A stretch of 64,000 nucleotides of DNA from Yponomeuta sedellus. Its lineage: Eukaryota > Arthropoda > Insecta > Lepidoptera > Yponomeutidae. The stretch spans positions 19,127,889 to 19,191,888 of the forward strand of contig OW203732.1 in assembly GCA_934045075.1 (NCBI GenBank), written 5' to 3'. Both the position numbers and the translations under genes were made by a program. The notes under the pieces are model-generated. The model was given only the letters and a program-made list of their open reading frames with translations. It was not told where the DNA came from and searched no databases. Shown here one piece after another: positions 28,654 to 40,403 of this stretch (position 1 is the first letter of the stretch; each line of letters opens with the position of its first letter).

Positions 28654-29335
28654 GTTTCTTAGGTACTTATTTCTATAATGTATGTCAACACTGGGTTGAG
28701 GTTCGTTTAATTCAACTTTTTTAAGCCCCTCCAGTTGTTGACATACAAGCATATTATTATTGCGACACATCCGACACGTGAAAATGAATAAACAAAAACC
28801 GCAGACAGTTAAATAATCTCCTAGGACCTTAAAAATAACACTGGTTTTATTTTCTAAGTCCTGACTTTGGGAGAATAATTCCAGGCTGAAAGGAATGCTC
28901 TCTAAGATTGAAGAAGAACCTAGGAGTAGGTCGGAGAATATGAATATAATATGAAATTTAATGTCACTCGGCGAGAAGCGTAAGTTTTCTTTTCGAGCAT
29001 TTCATTCAGCGAAAGCAATCGGGGTAATCACATCGCGAGACACGGAATATAAGTGCACATCTCCTTGACATGTGTAACCGCATTTTTATTATCGGGAGTG
29101 CATTTCGAGGAAGTTCTGCGCGAATATAATTTTATTTACGACAGCAGACAAGGTAGGGACGGATAACATGTAGATATTGTAGCTGCATTTGGCTCGGGAC
29201 TTTTTATTATTTTCATTGGGTGCTGCTTACGACTGCGATCAGAAATAGAAAGGGCGTTTTTGTGAGGAGACGGTCTGTCGCCTGCCTGTGTAAAACTTTT
29301 TTTAAGATTTACTGAATGAGTTTAGCTGTCAACGC
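28654..29335. other. No gene seen
   Basis: Nothing recognised. Confidence 0.35.
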
Positions 29336-29765
29336 TGTGAAATGAAATTTAATAAAAATATTTCAACGTAAAGAATTTACATTCTGTAAGCTAAATGTCA
29401 ATGTAAAATGGACTGTGTTATGTAAGATCGAATTAAGTGACAAAATCGAAAAAAGAAAGTTATGGATGCAGTTCGATTATGGGCATAATAAACTAGGTAT
29501 TCAGCTATATTTTTCTTCAAAAATCACCTCTAGTACCTTATAATAAGGGGTTGAATCAAGCGCCAGTTCAAACTTTGTAAGACCCTGTGCACCAATTTGT
29601 TACGTATTAAAGAAGCTGTGAAATGAAATTAAATAAAAACATTCTTATTTCAAATAAAGAATTTACATTATGTTTGCTAAATGTCAATGCAAAATGTAAG
29701 CCGCTGCCTTCGGGCCGAAGTGTAGTGGAGAGAATGGCAGTGGGGAAAAAAAAGATACTCTGACC
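29336..29765 (+). repeat. Two diverged copies of an AAAGAATTTACATT repeat
   Basis: 29336-29420 and 29612-29765 each carry TAAAGAATTTACATT and CTAAATGTCAATG. The second continues to GTAAGCCGCTGCCTTCGGGC and GTAGTGGAGA. Other copies: about 49150-49260 and 63098-63210. Non-coding; probably a LINE or SINE 3' end. Confidence 0.55.
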
Positions 29766-32050
29766 ATCTTTTCACAAGTCGTATCAAATCTAAAGTAGTA
29801 GTAGTAGTCACAGCCACCAATACGTATGACATGATTTCATGATTTAGTTTCTGTATTTAGTTTGATTGTTATCAATCGAGAAACTACATAATTAGAAACA
29901 TCTTAAATTATTGTTAAGCTCACTGATGTTTTTGCTAGGTCCGACGACATAATACGGAAAATGTTCAGCTTTTTTAAGTTGCCGGACATAATCTCTTCAC
30001 AAAAGGTTTTCCATCGTTTCATCATATAATAATCTACCGTGATATGGGCATTGTGACTGGACTGGGCTTCTCTTTCAATAGCACTCGATACTTGTGCCTG
30101 TAGCAGCTAATCCTATTAAGCGACATATTGAGGAAAACGTCTTTTGTATTTGATTTATTACTATTTCAGCTAAATCAGCTAAATCTTTTTTCTTCATATG
30201 GACAACAATTTTTTTCCTATAGTTTCTCCGAGTCATAAAAATTCTTCATTTCCACTTACGCACTCATGTTACGGACAGTGACTATTCCACGAATTTGTTA
30301 TAAATAATGAGAGTCATTACCTTCGTTAACTCAAATTATAATTATGTGTTTGCCAACTTATTGCAAATCCTCGCCAATTACAGAATAAAAAAAATGAAGA
30401 GACCACAAATCCCGCACGCGACGTATTTATTACACAAATTGGCGAATCTTTTATTCATCACTTTGTATCGAGTGTCATTCAGCGGCGCCTGCTACGAGAA
30501 TTGTGGTATCAAAACAACTCCATCCCTCTCTTTCTATCGCACAATTATGACGGCCACAAACGAAACAGCATACAAAACTGAGGACAAATTGGCTTAGTTA
30601 ACCACTGTTTTAATTTAACGTTCCACGTCTACGACAGATTTGGTTATGACAAGTCGGGATTTAATTTAATAGTCAAGTCCACTGAAATAAAATTCAATGT
30701 TTCAAAATCAAATTGCGACAGCTGCAGTAAAAAACAATTGTTGCGGTGCAGACCTGCCAAATCTGTCGATTTCGCGGAGCAAATGGAATCGAGTCCACGC
30801 CAACAATAAATAGAATTTTCACCACAGTCGGCGTTTGGTGAAACTTCATTTTAAAACTGAATAGTGTGGGTACTGACGAGTCTTTGACAGCCTATAAAGC
30901 TTTTTGCAAATCCCTCGAGCGGTCGGGGACTAATGAGTGCATGAATGATCGGAACTAAAAAAAACAAATAGGGACTGTCAAAATGTAATCAACCAGGCTG
31001 CAATCCCAAATACGGTGAGATCTCATCAAAACTCTTCAAAGAGTTGAGCGCTCTTATTCGGACTTTTTCCGGCTTTCAGCTTGTGCGCGAGTCATTGTAT
31101 GCAAAACGTCTCTGGCAGAGGTGCGCATTGTTCCCAAAGATTAAGGCGCAGGCCGTATTCCATTATTCACGGAGCCCAGGGCTACGGAACCCTGGCGTGA
31201 TTGCGAGCCTTCTCCAGCCCACCTGTCTAGATGTCCCCGACAGCGGGAGTTTAATCAGGCAGGTAATCGTCGGAAAAACAATGGAAGCGCGGAATCGCTT
31301 GCAAATTATTTCGATTGAGGGCGAACCTTTTGGATAAGCGAATTTCCTTACGTTTTTTTCAGACTTTCAAACCACATGCCTTCTCTTTCCATACCTCCCC
31401 AACACTTCAAACCAGTTCAATTTAAAACGATGCATTTATTTATATACGTAACTCCAGAATTACTTCCTTGATTTTTTGTCGATGGAGTCCGGGAAGTCCC
31501 GGTTTAATAATGTGTAGTGCTTACGAAAGATTTGGTTCAAAAATCTATTTATTTTCTCGAGACTGATTTTGAGAAGCCAGAAGCAGATCCTATCCTCGTA
31601 AAATAGGCAATTTCTCCAATGGATCTTTCCATTTGCATCGTCCCGGTTTTTAACAAGCTGTTTAAACGCACGAGGGGTTCGCAATCGAGTTGAATCGTCG
31701 CGGACACTTCGACAAAGGTCTAACGAACTATGCAAGCGCGTGACACGGTCAGTTTCCTCTCTTGAGAATTGGTCAAATCCCTTTTCTATAAGACATCGAG
31801 AGCAAAGGGTTATGTATAGAGTGTCTAATTGTAGTAGATAGTGTCTAATTTGTAGTTGTAATAAATGTCTTTCTTTCTTCTTTCATTTGTAGAGCCGTTT
31901 TATGCAACGGTTTTTTATTCACGATCTTGAGAAAGTGAGTTCCAGGCTGTCACATATCAATCACCGAAACATGGAGTTAGAAAAGATATCAATAAGACGA
32001 CATACTTTGAAATTTGACCATCCAAACTGGGCCAAGCGTCCCACATCTAT
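29766..32050. other. No gene seen; (CTTTG)-type words near 30880-31130
   Basis: The 97-codon frame at 31044-31337 and the 96-codon frame at 30307-30597 have no recognisable domains and I do not call them genes. Sequence is mostly unique within the window. Confidence 0.35.
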
Positions 32051-32054
32051 GCAC

Positions 32055-32190
32055 ATACATAGATAGAAAGAATATTCTTTATTGTACTTACACAGAAAAT
32101 ACAGTAACAGAAATTATATAAAAATATAGTACAAATGGCGAACAAGCCTATGTCGCCTTTACTATATTCCCCATACGAATTTACGTGAGT
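32055..32190 (-). mobile_element. LINE 3'-end fragment
   Basis: ATAGATAGAAAGAATATTCT then TTTATTGTACTTACACAGAA and GGCGAACAAGCCTATGTCGC look like the reverse strand of a CR1/Jockey-type LINE 3' end (simple ATAG tail). Confidence 0.5.
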
Positions 32191-34153
32191 ATATTCCCCA
32201 GATTACCTAATTCCTTAAACTTACAACAGTGTTTTTAACTTTCGATAAGCCAAAACTATCGTGATATATGCAATGAAAAGAGTATGAAATTTGCTTTTTG
32301 AAGTACATTCTACTTTCTTTTTGCATATCAGTGTCAGTGTCAAATGCAGTGCAGTCGTGTTTCAGTCAGATTACTTAAACAATAAAAATCAATATTAACA
32401 CTTTTATTAATCTCTCCGTGGCCTAAAAGGCGATTTTTCAAGACATTCGCTTGTACAGGATTTCCGCGAGCATTCAAACAATCCATTCTTCACTTTTCCT
32501 TTGCTAGATAATATGATCAGCCGATTCCATCCAGAATCCACCATCTTTTTCAGCTACTATCCAGGTAGCTAGATCAACGAGGCATCGAAAATATCGCATA
32601 TGAATTCAAGCGTCAAGGCGAGGGTCCTCGTATCGTCCTGCCTGACCACGAGCCAGTCGACTCGTGCCGCATGACTGACATTCGGTATTTTCAATATGAT
32701 ATTATTATTTCATATTCAGAGGTATGGACGGACCGAATTGAATCCTTTCTTGGTTTCGAAGAAATCTCGATGCGTAGTGCTCAGCTAAGCATTGAGTGAT
32801 GTGCAAGGGAGCTTGATACATTTCTACGACTTTTCGGGTAACAGCGACACCGGTACTTATGGACAACGTTTTAAGGCAATAGAGCAATAGATTTACTATG
32901 GTGCATGCAGCCATTTCTCATGTCTGGGGATGACGTCACACTGAGATGCTTCGTAGTAAGACTTAAATTAATCAATCTATAAGCCCGTATCGGTTCCAAG
33001 ACCACACGTCTTCCTTTCTTTATTTCTTTGTCCTCGGCCATCCATATCCAGCCGTTAATTTAGCGAATCTTATAGACTATGTCACTCACTTTTCGTGGTG
33101 TTTCGGCGAATTGTTTCATTGCTGATATAATCGTGCCGTGCGTGACTAAACTCCAGGAGATGTCGGTAAATGAAATCAACTAACCAACCATCAACCATTT
33201 TAGTGAGTGTATCTGTACCGAAATGTGGTACTAACACAGTAAGTACAAATTTTAAATACTTGATTTCTTTTGAAACTTGTTTATTATCTTTTATACAGAC
33301 CATGAACTGGGTACCATACTGACGTGTAGTGTAGAACGGCCACTATATAGGTCGTTCGACCGACGATCTAAATCACTGCTATATGACCGAGGATAGAAAG
33401 AAGTTGATGGTCTTCTTTCTTCGTGCCTTGATTCAGCAGTGGGAAATTATAGAAAAATCTGTATACTTGGAAAGGGTTCAACAAATTTTTGACCAGTAGC
33501 AAAAATATTGGGTCATTTTAAGATATTAGGTCACTTCCTATAGTAATTAGGTTTGCTGTAAAAAGTGAATGATACAAACCGCTGACTTGCGATCTGCAAT
33601 AATGATAAGAAGAAGGGGATCCTTGCAAAGAATAAGAAGAGTTCTTCTCTAGTTTCTTGCTCATTTCCTCCCGCAAGCAATGTATAATCGCGGCATTAAG
33701 AAGGTATACAAGTAATACGCGGTATGTCACAAATAGTCACGATCCAGTAACGATATTCAAGAAACGTCCTGCGGCGGCGCATCGAGTAACGAAGGAAATT
33801 AATTTTGAAACGCGGCCGCATCGCTTAATAGTATCATCAGGTTTTAATTGCGCGTCATTAGACTACGCCAGCGCGTTGCCAACTTTAATTTTATTTGTTT
33901 GCATAGGCGCATGATGCACTAACTTGATTAGCGCTGCCATTTCAGTCCTGTCTATTTTGATTTTCACTATCTCGCCGTTACAACGATGATCGCATATCCG
34001 TTGTGAAAAGGATAGATAAACTTCACTATGGACAAAGCTATAGATTAGCAAAATAATCAGCTTGTCTTTTTTATACAGTCGCTAAACGTCTCACTACAGG
34101 GCACAGGTCTTCCCTCAGAAAGAGATGTATGTACTTAATTACCACACGTGTCC
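32191..34153. other. No gene seen
   Basis: Short open frames on both strands lack motifs. No repeat matches within the window. Confidence 0.35.
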
Positions 34154-34677
34154 ACCGCGGACAGGGTTCGAAAGGATAATTATCCGTGATAATTATCTTC
34201 ATAAAAATAGCTCGATAATTATCAATTGATAATAACAAAAATTTCTTATGCAAAAAGTTTATGCAAAGCAAACAAAACCAAGCAGCAAGATCTTAGCTGG
34301 CTATTAGGATTATTTCAACAAATAAGTTTTACTGCAGCTACAGCAGCAACACAGCCAATGGAAATAGAATCGTCATCGGATGAAGATATTCCTTTGGCAT
34401 CTTTGTTCAATCCAATTTAATATATATTTAGAACGTCGAATCTGATGGAGACTTTTTACTTTAATTAATGTTAATTTGTGTTGGATTTTAAATAAAAATC
34501 ATAAAAGTTATTTGTTTTCGTTAGAATTGGCCAAATTATAATGTATTTGTTATCAAACAATATAGCAAATTAATTTCTTACACGGGTGATAATTATCAAA
34601 TAAATATCGTGATAATTATCAGATAATAATTATCAAGCAGCGTAATTATCGTGATAATTTCGAACCCTGACCGAGGA
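34154..34677 (+). mobile_element. Non-autonomous hAT element with internal deletion
   Basis: The element is 34162-34669 (508 bp). Ends are CAGGGTTCGAAA on the left and TTTCGAACCCTG on the right, perfect 12-bp inverted repeats. Flanks ACCGCGGA (34154-34161) and ACCGAGGA (34670-34677) form an 8-bp duplication with one mismatch. CAGGG ends and 8-bp duplications are typical of hAT. Both subterminal regions repeat GATAATTATC many times. Confidence 0.82.
34226..34420 (+). pseudogene. Probable C-terminal scrap of a hAT transposase
   Basis: An open frame inside the hAT element ends with the acidic tail MEIESSSDEDIPLASLFNPI and is followed by an AATAAA near 34491. Its place just before the right end fits the end of the lost transposase gene. 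No catalytic residue survives, so identity rests on location. Confidence 0.45.
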
Positions 34678-36156
34678 TTGGTAAATAAATGAAATCTGGA
34701 TGATTTGAAAGCCGCGGTTAAGTAACTAGTAATTACAAATGATGTATTTAGACTAAAGATGGGTCGCGAAAAAATTCCGGCGGTAGGAAAGAAGGCCAGA
34801 TCCGGAGCTGAAGATAAGTTTCAATATGATAAAGCTTTGTAAAATTAACAACAAATTAACGGTGTCGGCAGTGTCTTGCTCCTTGCCAACTTTGATAATT
34901 CTTGGTCAACAGGATAGATTTTGATAAACAGTTTGATTGTATGAAAAAGTGACAAGACCAGATTCATCCAGAATTGACCTAGAATCGTATTTTTTTAATA
35001 CTTATACTTTAAATTACCAACTGATTGAAAACAACCCTCAAACAATATCACTCGACAGTCGACACGCATTACCTATCGTTAGGCAACTAATTCGTCAAAG
35101 GGTTACTTGGCCCCTTTGTCAGCTTATGGTAATCAGCGTATGGGACTTACGCGTTTTGAATTTAATTAACTATTCGTTACTATTACTGCTACCCGGCTCG
35201 AAGGACCAACTATAGCAACATTTCGAGGGAATGTTCTTATCATTATGATCAATTAAGGCCGCCCGCCGACTGTATTCTCAAGTTAAGAAATATCTGTGTA
35301 ATTTCCTTTTTTATGCTATCAATATTATAAATGCGATGTGAAGATTTTTAGATGTTTGTTACTCGATCCGAAACTTGGCGTACAAACAGACAACGATCTA
35401 AACTAAGTCAAAGTATATTTAATGCGTCCTGCACTAATCCTGCGCGGACGCGGGTACCAGCTAGTGTAAAGTGTTATCTATCTCTTAAAAACGGTGAACG
35501 ATTTGTTCAAGTTCAAGTCTTTATTTGTCAGCAAACACGGTACATGTAGATTTTACAAGATAAATTTTTATGGACAAGCGTGTAGCACCACAATATGGTA
35601 TACAAATATTATAATTAAAATTTAGAAACGCTATATTATTTACAAAATTATTATACAATGTCAGGAATATAATTATTCCTGGTTGTTAGTCGCAATATAA
35701 TTAATTGTTAGTCGCACTGAAGCCGGTGTTTGTTGTAAAAGCAATGTGTCCCCTGACTACTTGTCTGATCCGTGCGTAAAATGAAAGCTCAATCTTTGGG
35801 TTTTACTGATGTATATTAATCAGAGAAGAATGAATATGTCAATGAAATCTTTACCTATGAAAGCAAGCGCCTATGTAGAGTAGGCACCAGCACGGGCTTC
35901 GTTTTCGATGCAAGACGAAGGCAAGACAATTAGAGATAATACATTTAGTTAGGCGTAACGTTATGTGAGGTAAACTACACACTTCGCAACTGAATGTTAC
36001 AAATACTTGGTCGTTAGACCATAAATATATCAATTTGAATACATAAATGTAGAAATGAAATTTAAAAATATTGTTTTTAATCTTTGATAGACCACAGCTT
36101 TTCAAACGGCAAAAACTCTAGACAGTCTATATTTTATCCTTACTTGTCCATTCTAG
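34678..36156. other. No gene; LINE 3'-end pieces
   Basis: 35248-35315 (AAGGCCGCCCGCCGACTGTA, TTAAGAAATATCTGTGTAAT) matches the LINE tail at 412-526. 35506-35600 may be another LINE end. No coding sequence supported. Confidence 0.4.
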
Positions 36157-36329
36157 TAAACAAGATTCTACCGGTAAAGTATAACTTTATCGAAAATTGT
36201 CAAGTTTTCAGGAATTAATTTACCTGGGATCTAGATAACACGCTGCCAATTTTATAAACGAAGTTCATGAACTAGCTAGAGAACATCTAATTTTGGCATC
36301 ATACGTAATTTTTTAGGTTAGAATCTTAA
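36157..36329 (+). repeat. Dispersed repeat shared with 13636-13827
   Basis: Same block order (GATTCTACCGGTAAAGTAT, ACACGCTGCCAA, AAGTTCATGAACT, AGGTTAGAATCTT). It directly abuts the fold-back element. Confidence 0.65.
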
Positions 36330-36790
36330 AAAAAAATTACTCTAGCTTTATCACATCAATCGGAAGGCTTCGTCATAAGGATTACTTTTTGTTAAATAAC
36401 ATACTATCAGAAATAAAAGGAAGACCATTAATTTTAAAAATTTTAATACAAAATTAACCAATTTACCAAATGCTCAAAATGAGTCCCCTCCTGTTGAATA
36501 CAAAGTCGCACTCTTTTGATTATTTCACTCCCTGTCGATCTTGTTGTGGTGGATATTCAGAATAATACGTCTAAGTTATGTTTGTATCTCGTGGACACTT
36601 TCATACTGGTTCTCGTAAACAAAACTTTTTACACAACACCATAAAAAAAAAAAATTCTGAACGAAATTTTACTTCAAATGTTAAAATTCGTGATCTTCCT
36701 TTTATTTCTGATAGTATGTTATTTACCAAAAAGTAATCCTTATGATGAAGAGTTCCGATCGGTGTGATAAAGCTAAAGGGTAATTTTTTT
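36330..36790 (-). mobile_element. Fold-back element with ~97-bp inverted repeats
   Basis: Left arm 36330-36425 and right arm 36693-36790 are inverse complements with roughly nine differences (shared GGATTACTTTTTG, AATAACATACTATCAGAAAT). On the minus strand the interior still encodes SEIIKRVRLCIQQEGTHFEH, similar in style to the C-terminal end of IS630/Tc1-type (DDE_3) transposases. So this is likely a deletion derivative of such an element. Confidence 0.65.
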
Positions 36791-37534
36791 CTCGTGTAGC
36801 GGGTTCGAATCCCGGTTCAACCGTGTAATTATTTTAAAATCTATGAATGCAGTTTAGATTGTTTTTGAAATTAAAATTATGCCTTCTTTCAGTAAAATGT
36901 TCCATCTACAATATTAAAGGTACTTTCCCTCCATGGGGCATAGCCGTGGGACGCCCTGTATATAACAATCAACCCTGTAATCTTAATAAACATAAAAACA
37001 AACATACAAAATCATTGTGTTTGTAAAAAACACAAGCCAACATAATAATTGTACTTACGGCAAAATTTTATTTTATTTTCGCCATATCGTTTTAGCCCTC
37101 ACTTTAACATTCCCTCATTATTGGTGAAATCTGGCCTGGTCACACTAGAAGGCCACAATAACTGAAGCAATGGCGTACACAACTGCTGAGTAGTGGTTGT
37201 TACTCTCACCTAACGAATACCGCTGACTGGCGAGCGGTAAGCAATTACACCTCTTGGTTACGGACGCGTTTAAGGGTGTACCTGGTTTAGTTAGGGCGCT
37301 TTGTTCTACAAATCATTGATTAAGCTTGCTTGCTTTTAACAATAAGGGCGCCAATCGTACTGTGTGTCTGCACAAGTTTTATATCATGCGCTCTGGCCCC
37401 AGTAAGTCTATGAAAAACTATGTAAGTCTAATACTTACATAGTTTTTCAATAGAATGGTAGAAGCACGACAATGGTTGTCATTTGCCTCAATTTGGTAGT
37501 ATACAAAGCAATAACAGTACATTGTCATTCCAGG
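36791..37534. other. No gene; tRNA T-arm scrap and a 17-bp hairpin
   Basis: 36798-36815 (GCGGGTTCGAATCCCGG) is a tRNA-like B-box scrap. GGGACGCCCTGTATATA near 36951 is a common insect repeat word. Perfect 17-bp arms TGAAAAACTATGTAAGT lie at 37411-37427 and 37433-37449. Confidence 0.45.
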
Positions 37535-37925
37535 GGAATCTTCTTCTTAAAGTGCCTCTCCATTACTGGAGGTTGGTAGTCAGCTCTTTACTCTCTGTTC
37601 AGTGCAATTCTGAACAGCTCCTCCGCGGTTTTAACACCGGCCCACTCCTTGATGTTGCACAACCATGACATCCTTCTCCTGCCCGGCCTTCTCTTTCATT
37701 CCACCTTGCCCATCAAAATAGTCTGCAGTAATTGGTATCTAAGTAAGCTACTTTCCGCTGCTTGATGGTGCGGACAAGATCCACCTTCGTGTCCATCCGT
37801 CTAAGGACCTCAACGTTGGTGACTTTTTCGGTCCAGCTGATCCGGAGCATTCGTCGGTAGCACCACATCTCGAAAGCCGCGAGTCTTTTTTTGAGTTCTT
37901 TCTTTACGGTCCATGACTCGCATCC
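37535..37925 (-). pseudogene. RTE-type LINE C-terminal fragment
   Basis: The minus strand reads GCESWTVKKELKKRLAAFEM, then WCYRRMLRISWTEKVTN and EVLRRMDTKVDLVRTIKQRK, the typical C-terminal region of RTE endonuclease-reverse transcriptases. Stops and small shifts follow. piggyBac is inserted at its upstream edge. Confidence 0.8.
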
Positions 37926-38105
37926 TTAACCCTAGTTAACTAAACTGTTTTCATTGTTTCATAATAACTACACCTTCGTCGCGCGGACTACGCAATGAAA
38001 GACTGAAATATAATCAAACATATTTATTTAAAGTAGGAACTTGTTACATGGCACAAAAGTAACGTTTATAATTAACAAATTAGACACAAAATAACTATCA
38101 TTATA

Positions 38106-39950
38106 TCAGTCAACACAATGACTACACATATCAACATTGTGCGGGCCACAAATAGCCTTTCTACATCTGGTGCAACGGTGTTTGGTCATTCTCCGGACCT
38201 TTGACGGACACAGGTAACAAATTTTACGCGCATTGGACGTAGATGGAACTGGAGCTTCTACTGTAGAAGATTCACCAAGAATATCCTCAATCATGACCCT
38301 CACATTACGTCTCAAACTCACAGTCTGTAATCGTTCTCGCAGCCAGGGCTCCATGAGCTGATCGCCTAACTTCATTACAAAATCACGCCGGCTCATTGGT
38401 TTTTTCTTATTCCTCACGTTGTTAGACACATAAATAGCATAAGCATTGATTGAAGATAGATTAAGCATGTTATAGAAGATACACATAGGCCACCTCAAGG
38501 TTTTTCGATTTGTGCTCATATTTGAACACATTTGATCTACAGTGTCCACTGCCCCTTTTGTGCTATTATAAAAATGAATTATTTCGGGTTTTCCGGTGGC
38601 TTCATTAATGCTGGGTTGATCATGAATGGTTGACAATAGAAAAACCATTTTGTTGGATTTGGCTTTGAATGAAACTAATGTCTTATCACCATCGTAACAA
38701 AACATCGAAGTACCGATAGAGCGAGACTTGGAGTTTTTCAAGTTTTTCGGAATTTCACGTTTATTGCTTCTCAATGTTCCCACCAAAGTCAAGTTATATG
38801 GAGAAACCAGTAACTCGTCAGCCAGAGATACAGACGTGAACCAGTTGTCCATTGTTATGTTTCGATTAGAGCCATGAAGAGTGGAAGTTATTTCTTTTAT
38901 AAAAAATGATGCCAATGGTTGCTTCTGCGGATCAGTTCCTTTTCCTAGGTATGGAATGCAATTTATGATGTATTTACTATTTACATCAGCCGCCATAACA
39001 AGTTTAATTCCATATTTGTTAGGTTTGTTTGGGATATACATTCTAAAAGGACACCTTCCTCGAAACCCAACAAGCTGTTCGTCGACGGTTATGTACGATC
39101 CTGGTGTATACCATTTTTGAAAATTATCAATCAATTTTTCCCACAATTCTCGTATATGTGTAAACTTGTCGACTTGTTTTCTTTCATCTCTTGTTTGTTT
39201 GTCGTCGAAACGAAGACATTTTATAAGAAAATTGAACCTTTCAGCGCTCATGCAGGCCTTGAAAATAGTTCCCGATCTCTGGGTATTGAAAAGCATACGA
39301 GTTGGCAAGTGATTGCTTTTCACAGCAGCTGAATTAAATAGTAAACCAAGTAGTGCTCTCATTTCTCTACAATCAGTCTGTGATATGGTGTACGAATCAT
39401 TTTTATAATTATTTTTCCGAATAAGTATCTCTGCGTTAGTAAACGTAACAATTTGTTGCAGCATTTCATCAGTAATGAAAAGAGAAAATAAATCTATTGG
39501 GTTTGCCGATTCCCTGGCTTCTCCCTTTGGCCCCGGTATAAAATGTACTATGTTTCGCCTCAAAGTGCGTGTAGTAGCTGACCTAGGTTGAGTAGACCAT
39601 TTATGTTTATTTTTTCCAAACACAAAACGAGAAGTGGGCTGAACAATACGGGGATCGATATTTTGATTTGAGTTTTCTGGTCTAGGTACCGTAGAATTTT
39701 CCGAAGAAGAATCATCTGAATCAATAATTTGTGTTCTCTGTCTCTTACTTGACTGTACGTTAACATCACTATCAGACTCCGACGACTGAATACTGCAAGG
39801 ATCCGAATCGCTGCTTGTGTTTTCGTGAAATTCTGTCTCTAAAATGTCTTCCGTTTCTGAAGCTGATCTGTCAGATCTCTCTTCCTGTTCACTTTCCGAT
39901 TCCGCCTCTAGCCAACGGGAAATTAGCTCCTCTTGACTTCTCAAATCCAT
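38106..39950 (-). CDS. piggyBac transposase, intact, 614 aa
   Basis: A DDD transposase that excises without footprint and integrates at TTAA. Residues 1-100 are acidic and Ser-rich. Catalytic acids: D290 in TVDEQLVGFRGR, D368 in ITMDNWFTS, D469 and D472 in KGAVDTVDQM. The spacings 78 and 101 equal those of the reference piggyBac enzyme (D268, D346, D447). The C-terminus has a Cys/His zinc domain (CYLC at 578-581, HRCTRC, CGPH, CSHC) that binds the element ends. No stops or frameshifts. The ATG directly follows a TTTTAATTCTAG acceptor-like sequence, and AAG/GTATGT lies at 40169-40174 upstream, so a 5'-UTR intron of about 220 bp is possible. Confidence 0.95.
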   Translation of the reverse strand: MDLRSQEELISRWLEAESESEQEERSDRSASETEDILETEFHENTSSDSDPCSIQSSESDSDVNVQSSKRQRTQIIDSDDSSSENSTVPRPENSNQNIDPRIVQPTSRFVFGKNKHKWSTQPRSATTRTLRRNIVHFIPGPKGEARESANPIDLFSLFITDEMLQQIVTFTNAEILIRKNNYKNDSYTISQTDCREMRALLGLLFNSAAVKSNHLPTRMLFNTQRSGTIFKACMSAERFNFLIKCLRFDDKQTRDERKQVDKFTHIRELWEKLIDNFQKWYTPGSYITVDEQLVGFRGRCPFRMYIPNKPNKYGIKLVMAADVNSKYIINCIPYLGKGTDPQKQPLASFFIKEITSTLHGSNRNITMDNWFTSVSLADELLVSPYNLTLVGTLRSNKREIPKNLKNSKSRSIGTSMFCYDGDKTLVSFKAKSNKMVFLLSTIHDQPSINEATGKPEIIHFYNSTKGAVDTVDQMCSNMSTNRKTLRWPMCIFYNMLNLSSINAYAIYVSNNVRNKKKPMSRRDFVMKLGDQLMEPWLRERLQTVSLRRNVRVMIEDILGESSTVEAPVPSTSNARKICYLCPSKVRRMTKHRCTRCRKAICGPHNVDMCSHCVD

Positions 39951-40170
39951 CTAGAATTAAAATACACCTAATAAATAATAAAGAAGGTAATGTATTATAA
40001 ACAAACAAAAAAATCTAGGTACAAGGTAGTCAGATTTCCCAGTCATCAATAAAAATAATTATACAAATAATAATTATAAGTAACTTTTACTTAAATGTTT
40101 GTAAATTATTCAATAAACGCAGATATGCAACCCACAAAACAAAAAAAAATAAAAAATGTAATCTACATAC
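39951..40170 (-). other. Possible 5'-UTR intron of the piggyBac transposase
   Basis: The minus strand has AAG/GTATGT at the upstream edge and TTTTAATTCTAG directly before the ATG. Only the splice-site matches support it. Confidence 0.4.
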
Positions 40171-40403
40171 CTTGATAATAAAAGTGTCGATATAACTAAA
40201 CGTTCGTCGAGCGGGCGACGGGATGGTCGTAGATCACGTTCTATTATGCGTGTGGCCGCAATCGTGTCACACGATGCACTATTTACGCATATTAGGAAGG
40301 TAAAACAAGAGTCAAGGTCGGGGGGCGGGGCGGTGTAAGTGATTCCGAATTTCGCCGACTACCGCGTAGTCGCCTCGACGAGCTATTAGTTATCTAGGGT
40401 TAA

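Larger units (their letters stand above)
37926..40403 (-). mobile_element. piggyBac element, complete
   Basis: The element is 37930-40399 (2470 bp) between TTAA duplications (37926-37929, 40400-40403). Ends read inward CCCTAGTTAACTAA and CCCTAGATAACTAA (13 of 14). A subterminal motif CGTCG(N4)GACTACGC occurs inverted near both ends (about 37978 and 40377). The CCC start, the TTAA and an intact transposase mark a complete and possibly autonomous copy. Confidence 0.93.

Noticed and set aside
38106..39950. Domesticated piggyBac-derived host gene
   Set aside because: Matching ends and TTAA duplications directly flank it, so it is a mobile copy.
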